Source of the DNA: Nageia nagi
Taxonomy: Eukaryota; Pinophyta
DNA length: 64,000 nucleotides
Reading direction: 5' to 3'
NCBI GenBank assembly: GCA_050084985.1
Contig: JBITNC010000001.1
Coordinates: 96,968,001-97,032,000 of the forward strand
Part shown: piece after piece, positions 1 through 12,600 of the stretch
How positions within the stretch are numbered: the first letter of the stretch is position 1
How the letters are laid out: each line of letters starts with the position of its first letter
Translations under genes and position numbers: made by a program
The notes under the pieces: model-generated
Seen by the model: only the letters and a program-made list of their open reading frames with translations
Told to the model about the DNA's origin: nothing
Databases searched by the model: none

Positions 1-878
1 CTATGTTTACATCTTGACAATGAATTGCATACCCTCCAATCACTTCAGTCCATGAAACTATGTTTGTATCATGCATCTTGTAAATAAATTCTTTGGCCTT
101 GTGTATTCTTCCACATTTTTCATACATTTCTATCAAGACATTCACAAACACAACATTGGATCCAAAATCCATTACATGCATATCCAACGATCATTACATT
201 CCATGAGACTATATTTTGATGAGGCAATTTGTTAAACAATTAAGGGCCCCTTTCAAAGTATCTATTTTGTACATATCCTACCATCATTATAGTCCATGAA
301 ACTATATTTGCATCATGCATCTTGTAAATAAAGTTCAAATCTTCCTCAAGATAGCTTGCACAGCTAAGAAGGTCAATAATGCATGTGTAACGATTCATCC
401 TAAGAATAATACAATAAGAGTCACTCATGTTATTTAAGTATTTATAGGCCTCATCTATTAGACCTACAAGGCTACATACAAGTAGAACACATATAAATTT
501 TATGCTTTCATGGATGGTCCCCAATTCCTTTAATGGATCAAAGAGCTTAAGGGAATCCTTGTTGTAACCTTGAACTACATACCCTCCAATCATTGCAGTC
601 CATGAAACTATGTTTGCATCATGCATCTTGTTAAATAATTATCGTTCCTTGTGTATTCTTTCATATTTTACATACATGTATATCAAGGCATTCATAACCA
701 CAACATTGGATGCAAAAACATTCTCAACTACTCTTTGATGGATTTTCATACCTTCCTCAAGATAGCTTGGATGAAAAAGAAGGTTAACAATGCATATATA
801 ATGATTCATCCTAGTAATAATGCAATAAAATTCACTCATGCTATTTAAGTATTTATATCCCTCATCCATTAATTGCAT
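1..878 (-). pseudogene. PPR repeat fragments (PLS class), decayed
   Basis: Minus-strand frames carry pentatricopeptide-repeat sequence typical of plant PLS-class organellar RNA-binding proteins: HDANIVSWTAMIGGYV, then KLFDPLKELG, a CSLVGLIDEAYKYLNNMS block and MNRYTCIIDLL, followed by a second copy of the same modules in another frame (DEGYKYLNSMSEFYCI, RVVENVFASNVVVMNALIYMY). Intact members of this family bind organellar transcripts through arrays of about 35-residue helical repeats. Here frames break every 80-130 codons, the repeat order is jumbled, and the piece runs off the left edge of the window, so it is a pseudogene. The same modules recur at 2640-4740, so this is probably one locus duplicated and rearranged. 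Family identity is clear; the parent gene and its target cannot be named. Confidence 0.8.
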
Positions 879-1692
879 CCTTATTGTTTTTTTTTTTATT
901 TAGTAACCATCATCATGGCTAATAGAGATAATAATTCTTGAGAGGGGTCATCTAAAGAAGGAAATATGAATTTACTTTATTTGATGATATTCATTTCATA
1001 AGGAAAATAACATTTTTTAAAACTTTTTATAGTTATAAGGTGTTACAAAATATTTGTCTAAAGGCATGAGATTTTTTCTAAATGATGCACATAGGAAAAT
1101 TGCAAAAACCATCGATGGTGGTGATGATGGTGTTGTTGATGAGGATATCTAAATAGGGGGTATAGGCACTCCTACTATTTTTTTTTTTAATTTGAATTGT
1201 TAATTTTCAATAGATTATTAAAAAAACTATCTTGTTTATTATTTTATTAATGCCTACACTATGAATTTATATCTTGGTAAAGGTGATGTGATCACTATTA
1301 AAATTGTAGTTTCAATCAATCAACCTTCTCCATACATCACATGTATGGGATCATGTGGGATTGATTTTAAAGTGAAAAATAATGGTGAAGTACTTATGGA
1401 TGAGGTTGGTTAAAGTTGATGCCCTTAAATATACATCTTTATATATAGTTTTACACTCTATTAGTTTACTAATATTTGAATTGGTTATTATTCAAGGAAC
1501 CTATTTGGTGAAGCCCTAAGAAATGCGACATATAGAGAATTCCAGTATACATTGGAACTTCCTTGGAGAAAGTAAAATGAGTAGGGTATGTAAATTTAAT
1601 TATAATTTATTACTAATGGTATTTTACGTTCAAAAAATTATTCCAAAAATAGAAACTAATTTTTCATTATTGTGTATATGTAGCAAAAAACA

Positions 1693-2201
1693 AGATACTC
1701 CTTCACCTTCAAAGTGAGTTTGGTGACAAATGGAGTGCAAAAAGGGTGCTAAAATATATGGGAGTGAACCTTAGGAGGAAAGGAAAAAATACCAATTAGA
1801 GATTTCAAAAGCTCCACTTGAGTAGCTTTCCATCACCAAAAGAAATTCCAATATTGACATGAGTGTATACAAGTATTTGGCAAGGATAGTTCATCAAAAT
1901 GAAGAATGCTAAAAAAGGAATGCCTATGAGGAATCACCACAAGAGAAAACATCCCACTCCTACTTCAAAATATCAAGCAAATATAAGTCACATAGGACAA
2001 GAAGTGCAGGGAAAAAAGGGATAGAAGCCCAATTTTGTGAGTATATTTATTATTTTTTAATATATCAAAATGAAAAGTTAAATATATATTTAATAATTAT
2101 TTTTTTAGGTTGAAATATATAATCATCCATTGATAGATGTAGAGTTGCAATATGATGTTGTGGAGGGGTGGGAGAAGTTGCAAAATATGTTGGATATTAG
2201 A
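1693..2201 (+). pseudogene. Unrecognised two-exon-like coding relic
   Basis: One plus-strand frame stays protein-like from 1693 to about 2039 with only four stops, starting LLHLQSEFGDKWSAKRVLKY and continuing through a basic Lys/Arg/His-rich stretch (KNAKKGMPMRNHHKRKH). After an AT-rich gap with a TTTTTTAG acceptor-like end at 2108, a second block (2109-2201, VEIYNHPLIDVELQYDVV) ends at a GTAAGT donor-like site. This resembles exons of a decayed gene, perhaps a transposase, but I recognise no family motif. The surrounding 879-2639 interval otherwise shows only AT-rich sequence with GATGATGGTGATG-type simple stretches. Confidence 0.3.
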
Positions 2202-2639
2202 GTAAGTAATTATTACTATTTGAATTTCCCTAAAGTGGTTTAATTACAAGTATGCATAAGATTTATATATTTTTATTTTTACTAACATTTTTATTCATTT
2301 ATTTGCAAGCATACAATTCAACATCACTGGTGATGATTTGTGGTGGTACTAATGATAATGGTATTGTTAAGATGTTGTTGATGATGGTGATGATGCTAAT
2401 GATGATAGTAATGATATTAAAGATTGATTTTCTCAAGATGAGGATTGAGAATGTAGAGAGAAATGACTCTTGATTCACATTTAATGATATTTAGATTTTA
2501 ATTGTTTGATGCACTTATGAGAAATGTCTCTTCATACACTTATTTAGTGTTTGATACACTTATATTTATTGCTTTCATTATGTTGAATGTGTTTGAGTAT
2601 TCAAAATTTAGTGTTATGAAATAATTCATGTGCCTTATC

Positions 2640-3657
2640 TATGCTTCCTCATTTTGTATACATGTATATTATGCCATTCCCAATAACATTATTTGATGTA
2701 AAACCATTTTTAATTACTCTTTGATGGATGTCCATACATTCTTCTAGAGCTCCCATGGTGGAACATGTTAGAAGAATGTTGGTAAAAGTTGTAGAGTCAG
2801 GTGTTACACTTGATACTTACATCTACCTAAAATTCTCTAAGACCTTTTTAGAAAACCCATCTTGTGCATATCCTACATTACTTTGCATCACTAATAATCT
2901 CTATAAGAACATTTTCCATGTTTGAAATGATGGAATTTGTTTGCATCCCTCCACCATGCCCTTTGCAACAATGTTGGAGATAAACTTGGTTATAGTATGG
3001 AATTCATTACTTACTCAAAGGTTCTTTACAATGCTATGTTTCCATAGAAGCAATTCATTATCATCAACCTCCATATAATTCTTTATACCTAGCTACCTTC
3101 ATCTCACTCGACGATTCATCATAGGAATAATGAATTGAGAGTCACTCATGCTATTAAAGTATTTGTAGCTATCATCCACTACACTTGCATGGTTGTATGC
3201 AAGTAGAACACATACAAAGGTTATGCTATTAGGGTTGGTTCAAAGAGTTTAAGTACATCCCTTTTGTAACCACAAATTGCATATCCTCTAATCATTGCAG
3301 TCTATGAAACTATGTCTGCATCATGTATCTTGTCAAAAAAGTCTTGAGTCTTATATATTCTTCCACATTTTGCATACATGTCTATCAAGGCACTCACAAC
3401 CACTATGGAAATCATTACATACTCGAAGGTTCTTCATAACTCTAATAATAGTTCTAGGGGAAGTCTTCGACAACTTGAACATAATTGCCAACTTTTCACT
3501 ATGCTAGTAGAGAAATAATTCTTTATCATCAACCTCCACATCATGCAATGTATTTATTTTGTTTGGAATATACCTTGTTGCCTTCTCAATAATTTCTCCA
3601 ATTTTTCATATATCTCCTTTATTTTTTGGTGTAATATGTCTCCTACAAGAAAAGCAT
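2640..3657 (-). pseudogene. PPR and DYW-domain fragments, second block
   Basis: Reading leftward on the minus strand, 3657-3400 gives a C-terminal DYW-type piece (INTLHDVEVDDKELF, HSEKLAIMFKLSKTSPRTII, NLRVCND), 3400-3100 gives PPR modules, 3090-2940 another short DYW-like piece, and 2930-2640 a clean PPR block (LEECMDIHQRVIKNGFTSNN, INMYTK, GSIDKA). DYW domains are cytidine-deaminase-like modules that follow the E domain in plant RNA-editing PPR proteins. The catalytic HxE and CxxC region is not seen, and frames shift repeatedly. The PPR-DYW-PPR-DYW order shows that partial gene copies were duplicated head to tail. No functional product is expected. Confidence 0.7.
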
Positions 3658-4740
3658 CTACCCTTTGTCAACTTCAATCCAAATACATCCATGTATCTTA
3701 TTGATTTCTCTATCTTTCATCAATGTCCTTACTCTTTGGACATCATCCCAACTACCCACCTCATCATCCTTACAACAATGTCCCTTCCAAAATCTTGGAG
3801 ATAAACTTGGTTGTAGTATGGTAGTCATCGCATACTTGAAGTTTTTCACAATTCTAATGACAATTCTAAGGGGGGTGTTTAACAACCCAAATGCAATTTC
3901 TAAATTTTCACTATGTTGGCATAGAAGCAATTCTTTACCATCAGCCTCCACATCATGCAATGTAGGTATTATATTTGGAATATACCCCATTGCCTTCATC
4001 CCACTTAATAATTTCTCTAATTATTCATAGATCTCTTGTGTTTTTGGGTGTGATCTATCTCCTACAAGAAAAGCATGTACACTTTTTTTCAACTTCATCC
4101 CAAGTACATCTTGGTGTCTTCTTGATTCCTCTATCTTTAATGAGTGAAGTTCATAGCTCCTTCAAGATAGCCTCCATAGCTAAGAAGTTGAAGAATGCAT
4201 GTATAATGATTCAACTTAGGAATAATGCAATAAGTGTCACTCTTGTTGTTAAAGTACTTACAACCCTCATCCACAAGACCTACATGGCTGCATACAAGTA
4301 GAACACATATAATGGTCATGCTATTAGGGTTGGTTCCCAAGTGCTTCATTGGATCAAATATTTTAAGGGCATAATTGTTGTAGCCATGAATTACATTTCC
4401 TTTAATCATTATAGTCCATGTAATTGTGTTTGCATCATGCATCTTGTCAAATAATTCTTATGCATTGTGTATTCTTCCACATTTTGCATACCTATCTATC
4501 AAGGCACTCACAACCACAACATTAGATGCAAAACCATTTTCAACTACTTTTTTATGGATGTCCATACCTTCCTTTATAACTCTAATGGTGGTACATACTG
4601 GAATAATGTAGGAAAAGGTTGCAGAGCTTGGGTTTACACCTGATAATTGCATTTGCTTAAAAGACTCTAAGGCTTTTTTAAAAACCCATTTTGTGCATAT
4701 CATGAGATCATTGCAGTCACAACGATAACATTTTTGCATA
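3658..4740 (-). pseudogene. PPR-E-DYW gene copy, truncated
   Basis: This is the longest copy. From 4740 leftward, PPR modules read ALESFKQMQLSGVNPSSATF, EGMDIHKKVVENGFASNVVV and ALIDRYAKCGRI. Next come HDANTITWTIMIKGNVIHGY, CSHVGLVDEGCKYF and LNHYTCILQLLSYGGYLEGA. After a frame break an E/DYW segment follows (MKAMGYIPNI, LHDVEADGKELLLCQHSE, AFGLLNTPLRIVIRIVKN). This runs in the same open frame into WDDVQRVRTLMKDREINKIH and GCIWIEVDKG, a motif that normally lies upstream of the DYW region. The inverted domain order reveals a junction between two gene copies. A complete PLS-E-DYW protein usually exceeds 600 residues, so this is a remnant. Confidence 0.75.
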
Positions 4741-4785
4741 CATGTGTATCAGGGCACTCACAACCACAACATTCAATGCAAAACC

Positions 4786-5040
4786 ATTTTCAATTAATAA
4801 TTAATAATTAATAAATCAATTAATAATTTATTAATAAATTTAATTAATTAATTAATCATAAAATAAATTAATAATAACATCCTTACATAATTTAATAATT
4901 ACAATAATATAATAATTAATAATATAATAATATAATAATCAATCATTAATAATATAATATAATCATTAATAATTAATAATATACTAATCAATGATTAATA
5001 AATTATTAAATAAATATATAATAAATAAATCATTCTTTTT
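4786..5040. repeat. AT-rich low-complexity tract (TTAATAA-type)
   Basis: About 250 bp made almost wholly of A and T, built from short overlapping words such as TTAATAATTAATAA and AATATAATAAT. It separates the PPR remnants from the tandem array that follows. No coding or RNA feature is visible. Confidence 0.85.
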
Positions 5041-5224
5041 TAAACATTTTTTTTCGATGCTATTAGAGACTCTAATTATGATGCTAAGAGCAACGCCAAC
5101 CACATCTGTGAAGCACCATGAAAATTCTCAAAACGACACAATTTTTGACTCTATTACTAATGCCAATGACTCTAAATGTAATTCTATACCCAATGTTATA
5201 GATGACTCCAAATGCTCCTAATTC

Positions 5225-5760
5225 CAATGATATACCTAATGTAAAATAATGCAATATTCAATGCAATATACAATGCCAAACACATCTATTTGCAACACAA
5301 TATCCAACACAAAATGATGCTACATTCAATGCAATATATGATACTAAAGCACCTCTATTTGTGATGTTATATCCAATACAAAATGATGAAATATGAAATG
5401 CAATATACAACACCAAGCACCTCTATCTATGAATCTATATTCAATGCAATAAAGGATGCTAAGCACCTTTATTTGCAATGTTATATCCAATGCAAAATGA
5501 TGCAACATAAACATAATTTACGATGCCAAATAACCTCTATTAATAATGCTATATCTAATGCAAAATGATGCAATATGGAATGCTATATACGATACAAGCA
5601 CCTCTTTATGCGATTCTATCTTCAACATAAAGTACCACGAAAAGCGCCTCTGTGTGTGATATTATATCCAACAAAAAATAATGCTATACTCAACATAATT
5701 CATGACTCTTAAGTGCCTCTATGTTCAATGTCAAATGATGCTATTGGTGAGTTCAAAAAG
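5225..5760. repeat. Degenerate ~65-bp tandem array
   Basis: About eight imperfect copies of a 50-70 bp unit lie head to tail. Each contains an ATACGATGCCAAGCACCTCT-like block, then TATTTGCAATG, then TATATCCAATGCAAAATGATG. Unit starts fall near 5264, 5333, 5404, 5455, 5518, 5587, 5640 and 5701. Spacing alternates between ~50 and ~69 bp, so some copies have lost about 15 bp. The short reading frames across it are by-products of the repeat. Confidence 0.75.
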
Positions 5761-7808
5761 TGATGCCCACACTGATGCCTTCCCCAACGTGTCATTTAGT
5801 ATCAAATATAACATCATTTTGTGAGCATAAAAAGTAAAAAAATAACAAAGCGAAATGATGCTTAATGCTATTTCACTTTATTGTAGTAGTGAAACCTTTT
5901 GGATAGATGAAACAAAATGACTTGCATTTGCACTCAAAGTAATGTACACAATAAGATCCCTACAACTTAGTATTCACAACTAAGATCCAATAACGATATT
6001 ATGATCAACAAGTCTAATCTAACATATAATAGCAAAATAGTAGAATGACAAAGCTCATGTGATATCAAATCTCAATCTCAATAAGTAGTGTTGAAGAACA
6101 TCTAAAAGTAGTAGTTAAGTGTGACTATCAAGATAAAGGTATGATAGCCTCCTGATGTAGATCAATCCTCCATTTATAGGCAAGCAAATTCCCATAATAC
6201 ATGCCCAAAGGTTAGCATCAACATTGGGATACCTTGTACAAAAAGAGAGAAAAGGTACATGAGAAGACATTCATAAAAGTCTGTTATAAGATATAACATG
6301 CAATGATCTAATATAAATCCACACTTAAATAAGTATACCTAAGGGTGGACAAAATTAAGTTTTAATAAGGGCACTCTTCAAACTCTATAACTAAGCCCCC
6401 ATTTGGAATAAAATAAAAAGAGAGAATAAGAGTAATGAATAAATGATTTCCTTTAAACCTAGTGGTTTGTAGTACCTATCAATTTTATGCTACCCATATG
6501 TATTTGCAATGCTTATGTTCTTTCTCTTTGACTCTTGTTCATTACAATGGCTTATTTTTTGTTGAATGTTTATGCTTATCTTCCCATGTGTTTTGTAAAG
6601 TACTCATAATTCCTCCTATGAAATCTTACCAAACTTCAATAGAGGTACCTTAGAATAGCCAAGAACACAACCCAAAAATAGTTTTTTGGATTTTGCAAGT
6701 TCATAATCCTATGTTAAATTTGTTCATTGATTCTAAATAAGTATGAAGCTAGTCCATCAATTTCTGCTCAAGAAAAAACCTAATTTTAGTTGGGTATTTT
6801 GATATAATATCTTCAAGGCAAGGAAAAGAACAAGTGTAACTACTTCCATTCGATCTTGAATATAGTTTTATATCCTTAAATTGCTTGTTAACTAATTTAG
6901 CAAAGAGAGCTTGACCATTTATGAGGCTAGCCCTTAGGGCAAACAGGCAAGACCCAAACAAGAGTATTGAATGGATTTGGTTAGTATTTGCAAGTGCTTT
7001 CCAAAGGCAACCACTTTAGGCCAACATACATTGAGGTTATCTCACAAACATGGGTTAGAAATATATGCTTATATGTTCTAACAAGTTTTAATATTTTGTA
7101 GATGTGCAACTCTAACAATTTTATAAACTTAATTATATGACAAAACAATCATCCAAATACTTAATTGATATATTTTCATTTCTAGATAATTTTTGATAAG
7201 TCCTACAAAACATTGGGTTTTAAAGCATGTTAAAAGACTTATTTATCTATATAAGCTAGACTATTATAGTAAAATGCTTTATCTTTATCTTGATCATTAA
7301 TTTTAGCTAACATGACTCTTGTTACATACATTGTAATTGGATGGATGGGACTGAAATTGGAGGTGAGGATATTCCTTAATATCATGAAAAAAAATAGCTT
7401 CATTCATCCCATACAAATTCAATATCTTTCTTTAGCAATCTTATGAAAACCTTGCACCTATTTCTCAACTAAAAAAATTATCCTTCAAATAACTTAAATT
7501 TTTCCTTGTAATATCCTTAATTGTTTTCTACTCTTTAGCAAAGATATTTCCATAATATCATTAACTTTATTAGCATCCATTTCTACGTTTCTCCTAGAAA
7601 CAATGAAAACCAATTATTTTTATAGAAATTACATTGTAGGATTAAGCATATCTTGTATTGCATTAGCCTCTAAAAGACCATCCTCAAATCTTTGAAACAA
7701 CCACTCTTTTCTTTTGACTTATTCAATGTCTTATATATATAATTTTAAAGATTCTTATGTATTATATTATAAAAAAAAAAGGTGATCATAACCCTTACAA
7801 AGTAAAAC
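5761..7808. other. Intergenic; no gene recognised
   Basis: No convincing coding sequence. A minus-strand TATA-like word (CCTATAAATGG, near 6170) followed by a leader-like stretch could be an old solo LTR, but no ends or target duplication were found. A 70-codon minus-strand frame at 6749-6961 has no motif I recognise. Confidence 0.4.
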
Positions 7809-8180
7809 CTATATTTTGAAAACCGAAAGGTTTAATAACATAACAAAAGGCACCCCATGCGATACAAAACGTAATCTTATATAATCTTTAAGGTTTGTCT
7901 TAATTTTATTATAACTAAAAAAAACATCCACCATAAATGACAGAGTAATTAGAAGTGGCATTAATCGTAGTATCAATTTGAGGTGATTGAGAATCATCTT
8001 TCTTATGCACCTTATTAATATTATAAAATGGAAATTTTGGTACTAGCATTATGCTTAGGAACAACAACAATGTGATAGTCGAATGAGAGTAATCAATAGG
8101 CCTAGAAAAACCAACATCTAACAATTTTTTAATTTCTCTTATAACCAAAAGAGCTACTTCAAGATGCATCTCTCTAATTT
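7809..8180 (-). pseudogene. Ty3/gypsy reverse-transcriptase fragment
   Basis: Two overlapping minus-strand frames together cover the N-terminal half of a Ty3/gypsy reverse transcriptase. The first has IKKLLDVGFSRPIDYS, then INKVHKKDDSQSPQIDTTIN, matching the family region preceding the first catalytic aspartate. The second continues with FMVDVFFSYNKIKTNLKDYI and RLRFVSHGVPF, matching the family's DGFSGYNQI-like region and the WGTFCY-like region. The catalytic-region aspartate survives (VDVFF) but the frame is broken at about 7990, and no LTR, gag or integrase is visible nearby. It resembles the Tat/Athila-like RT at 45.8 kb more than the chromovirus RT at 60 kb. This is an isolated fragment. 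Confidence 0.7.
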
Positions 8181-9675
8181 TCTTTCATGTGTAATTAAAC
8201 ATAAAATTATACATAATTAGGTCAAAATCTGAACAAGAAATATTAACATTATATATATATAATCAAATTCAAATAAAAGTTATGTTCGCCCACATCTTTC
8301 ATTTGTAATTAAACATTTGTCAAGTTTTACAATCTTTAGATTTTTAATTTGCTAAAGTTAAATTGACTTGAGTGGAAAGGATTCCCGTATCTTTATTGGT
8401 AAGCTCTGATTTCTCATCACTTATTGAATGCTCTTTAATACTTTCTTTAAATAGTTGTCATTTGTAAATAATCAAACCATTTTTTTATCATAACAAATGC
8501 ATAAATCATCTCTATTGTTCATTAGTCCAAACAAAGATTTATTATTTTCAAATTCATTATAAACAAATAAATCACTATTATTTTCAAAATCAATCATTTT
8601 AGCATACATTAATTACAAAGAAAAATATGTTAAAATCATCAAACATATAGCCAATAGTTGAATCATCACACAATCATAATTATAATAGAACCAATCAGGC
8701 ACATCTTGAGTATTCATTCACATATTCTTTATTTTCTCCATTGATTCATGAATCACAACCTTTAGTACCATTCATTCTAGCGTGAATTGGTTAAATCGTA
8801 TTTTATTCATGCTTGCCAAAGCTTCAACCTTGATGATTGTATTCTCTGAAAATGTGGGTTGTAAAATTTAAACTTAATTTTTTTTAAATTTGTTGGATGT
8901 TCTTTTCTTGATTAATAGATTTTCTCTTGGTATTTGTGTTACTGTTTTTTAATATCTTGGTAGCATTCCTAAGCTAACAAATGTGCTACAATCCGTCTAA
9001 AAAGTATGTTCAACTAGATTAGACTCCCTTGCAGATAACCAAGAGTTTAAATCTCTTAACAACCATCAAACAAAAACATCAAGTGAAGCCACATAATCTA
9101 CATTTCCATGAGGTATAATATGAGGAGATTATTAGACTAACCAGCAAATGCGAATTCACCAAACTTACGGCTCAATCTTAAGACGTCCTTCTATGTAAAT
9201 GAAAACCATTATTGTAAACATAGACATTCAACCACAGTGCAAATACATTTTCAACAACTATCTGTTGCTATTGTCTATTCTGGAAGTTTTGTTGTTTTAA
9301 TTTTGTCTTTATCTCCATACAAGTATCAAGCTATTTTGTTGAGCATCTCATCTTCATGTATAAGCTAGACACTACAACATGGCCATAACACACAATACAG
9401 AACATTGCTTTCTATTCTACAAAAAAATTGAGCCATATGCTTCTTTCGAAAATAGAGAGTCCTCCATCCTATAACAGATAAGTCAGTTGATTAGCTGTGA
9501 AAACGTTAGCTCCCTAATCATTATTTGATTCATCAATCTTACAATATCATGCCACATGCTGGCACGAAGAAGCATATAAAAGAGATGAAATTTTACAATC
9601 AATTATCTTACCAAACCTGATCTGAAGACATGATGGTATCTTCTCAAGCATTCAAAAGCACTCTTATAGAAAATG
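8181..9675. other. Downstream flank of the methyltransferase gene
   Basis: AT-rich DNA with no long frames. The part nearest 9675 should contain the 3' UTR of the minus-strand gene; I could not fix a polyadenylation site. Nothing else is recognised. Confidence 0.4.
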
Positions 9676-12600
9676 TCATTTTAGATTTTGACAAATCAAG
9701 TATATTTCCCTTGAAGAAGAGCGGGTTGCTTTTGGCCTCAACCAGGATACTTTTCTAAAATGCTTTTTGCAGAATTTGGGAAATCCTGCATATAGACAAG
9801 AGATTTTGCAAGATCATCCTTCCAAATCGAAATACATATAAATCCAATTTACACTAGAAATTTAATGGTAAATACCCTGGCTTTCTTCACATTCAAGAAG
9901 CTTGATGACAAGACTTCCACCCAATTGAAGAATGCGCTCCTGAGCTTCAGACTTAAGATAGAGAGGTTCTACTTCATCTGCTGCAGAACTATCAGCCTCT
10001 TTCCTTGCAGCCTCTAAACAGATTTCACCCAAAGCCAATGTAAGTGCACGGGTACCCAGTTCACAGGATAAAGCTGTATCCTTTTTCTTATTCCAGAAAC
10101 CGAAGGACACATGTCTGAAAGAATGACTGAGTAACCCTTTCCCTGCAAAACCACCCAAAGAGCCATCAACTAAAAGTTTTGTTGGTCTAACAGGTAATCT
10201 GGTATGAGCTACAACGGAACAGATATAACACTTCTGCAAGTTAGTGATTACATACAAACATCTACAGAGACAAACTCAAATTAATGTTTCCATGGATGTT
10301 AAACAGTTTCTTAACTTGGAAAGCTCAAATTCCCATTGGGTTTTGCTGTTGTTTTATCTGGTATATATGCAAACACGTAAGTATAATTTCTTTCACTGCC
10401 TAGTTTAGTTATGAGTTGCCAATATTAACTATCACTTGCATGTCCATGAAGAAAACTATGATAATGTCAATATAATTCTAACTATTGACATCTCCAAGAA
10501 TTAAGAGAAAATATATATACAAACACTATAGTACAGTCTTGCTTTCAAAGAACACACTCTCGTTCATGAAGAAACCAGATAAACATATATTCTCCAGAAA
10601 ATAATAAGGGACAACTACTCATCTAGTGTTCATATCTGCCACCCAGGATCCAAACTAGTTGACTAGTTGCCTTCCTTTTGTCCAACTAGTTCTGCTGAGT
10701 TGCATTCACAAGATCTTTACCTTTCAGGATTCGAAACCCTTCACAGTCACATCTCTGATGAATTTTATATTCGTTTTAAGATATTGTTATGGAAGGGCAC
10801 AAAAATCAAACAATTTTACAATTGTATTTACCATGTTGATGAAAATGGTTTCAATACATATGTACAACATAAGCATGCTGATGTATATTGCTTTTGACAG
10901 AATCTTTTGTAAAGAAACGGTACTTTTTACCAGAAGTCAGGATTTGAAATAAGGAAAATATAATACTATTGTAACCAGTATTAAGACATATCTAACATTT
11001 ACAAAATGGGGTATTTTATCAAGTCAATGAAGAATATGTCCTAAAGATTACAAATTGTCGAATGAAGTGTTACAAAGACAATCCAGAAACACTGTAAATC
11101 TAAGAGGCACAGAGGAGTAATAATTTCTGCTACACAGATGAGGACAGTAAACTTAGGCTGAGGACAGTAAACTTAGGCTAAGTACCAGAAAGAAGTTATA
11201 CATGATGAATGCCCTGTTAGAATGCATCAGAAACCAAAAGAAATGTGTAACTGTTAAATCCTGGAGCTTAATCTGTTATGGTCTGTTTTGATTTGTCATT
11301 TGCTTGTTTTGTTGTATGCATGACGTATGTTATAGTGGATGGACAAGCATCGATTTTGAATTTGACAAAGACCACAGTCAGTAGGAACCAAATCTTTTTT
11401 CTTAACCACAGTAGCACCTAAGTGCCAGAGAGGCTCCGCATTCATGACATAGAAACATATAATTTACCACTTAATTGACATCAACATACTAACCAATGTT
11501 GATTATACCATCAATTATCCGAATATGTTAACTTTTTAATCATATATTAGTTCTGATGTTGATATATACCTGACCATTGCTTGTCCTCTATGTGTCCCTA
11601 TGTGTATGTGCTGTCCTTCAATGGTATTCCTTTAATTTTACACAGAAGACTGTGCAGAGGACATGGCTTAGCAATTCATATATGTGATTCTAATATGTCG
11701 TATTGCATCTTTTATCAGATTTCATCATATGGTGACATCTTTTGTGGTGCAAGGATGGTATCACTTATAATTTTGAACTTTCAATATTCAAGTGAATTTT
11801 CAATATTGACATTCAAACCTGTCTTTGTCCTTCATGTCAAGAATCTGGACAAACATATCCCAAAAGATGAACCAAATCTTAAAAGGAAAACTTTGTGAAA
11901 CAGAAAAAAAAAACGGATTCCAAACATGATATAAAATTTAAACTCTACATTAAAATCGTTTTCCAGGAATCATCTCCAAAAATGTCTCAACAGTTTTCTG
12001 TCTTTTCCCGTGTTTTCTAATGTCATGAATCGCCTTGCTGTCCTCCCCTCTTATTTTCCTCAGTCTCAACTACAGCTTCACATACCAGTGCTTATTGCTT
12101 TTTTAACTTTTTCCTCCCTTTCATTTTTCTGTGTTTTCATTAGATCGCTTGCACACTAGGATAACAGGTTAAGCTCTAGAAGGCAAATCCCAAGCCAATG
12201 GCCTCAAATTTTCCTTATAGCTAACCTGTGTAGAGACAAGCATAGGACTAACCTCAAACTGGTGACATGGTAGAAAACTTCATGTTATTTTCTGACAAAT
12301 GCAAGCAAATATGTCTTCCATGATGCTTAAAAAATCCCAAAACTTAGATAAAATATGAAAACCCTTCCCAAATTGGAATTTTCAATTTAGCTACCACTCA
12401 GAATTATGTCTGTACACTGGCATGAATAGTACAGAACATCATCTACATAAGGGACTTTGGAAATTAGAGTAGAAAATTAAAATGAACTCTTATCCTATTT
12501 ATTGGAGGCAAGCATGAACAAATAGCATTGAAACTCAAGTTCAACAACTCTCTAAGCACAAACGCTACCTTATATCATGTACTTTAACCCATGACCTATC

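Noticed and set aside
10659-10952. 97-codon plus-strand frame in the methyltransferase intron
   Set aside because: No recognisable motif, and it overlaps another frame in the same place; not distinguishable from chance in AT-rich DNA.
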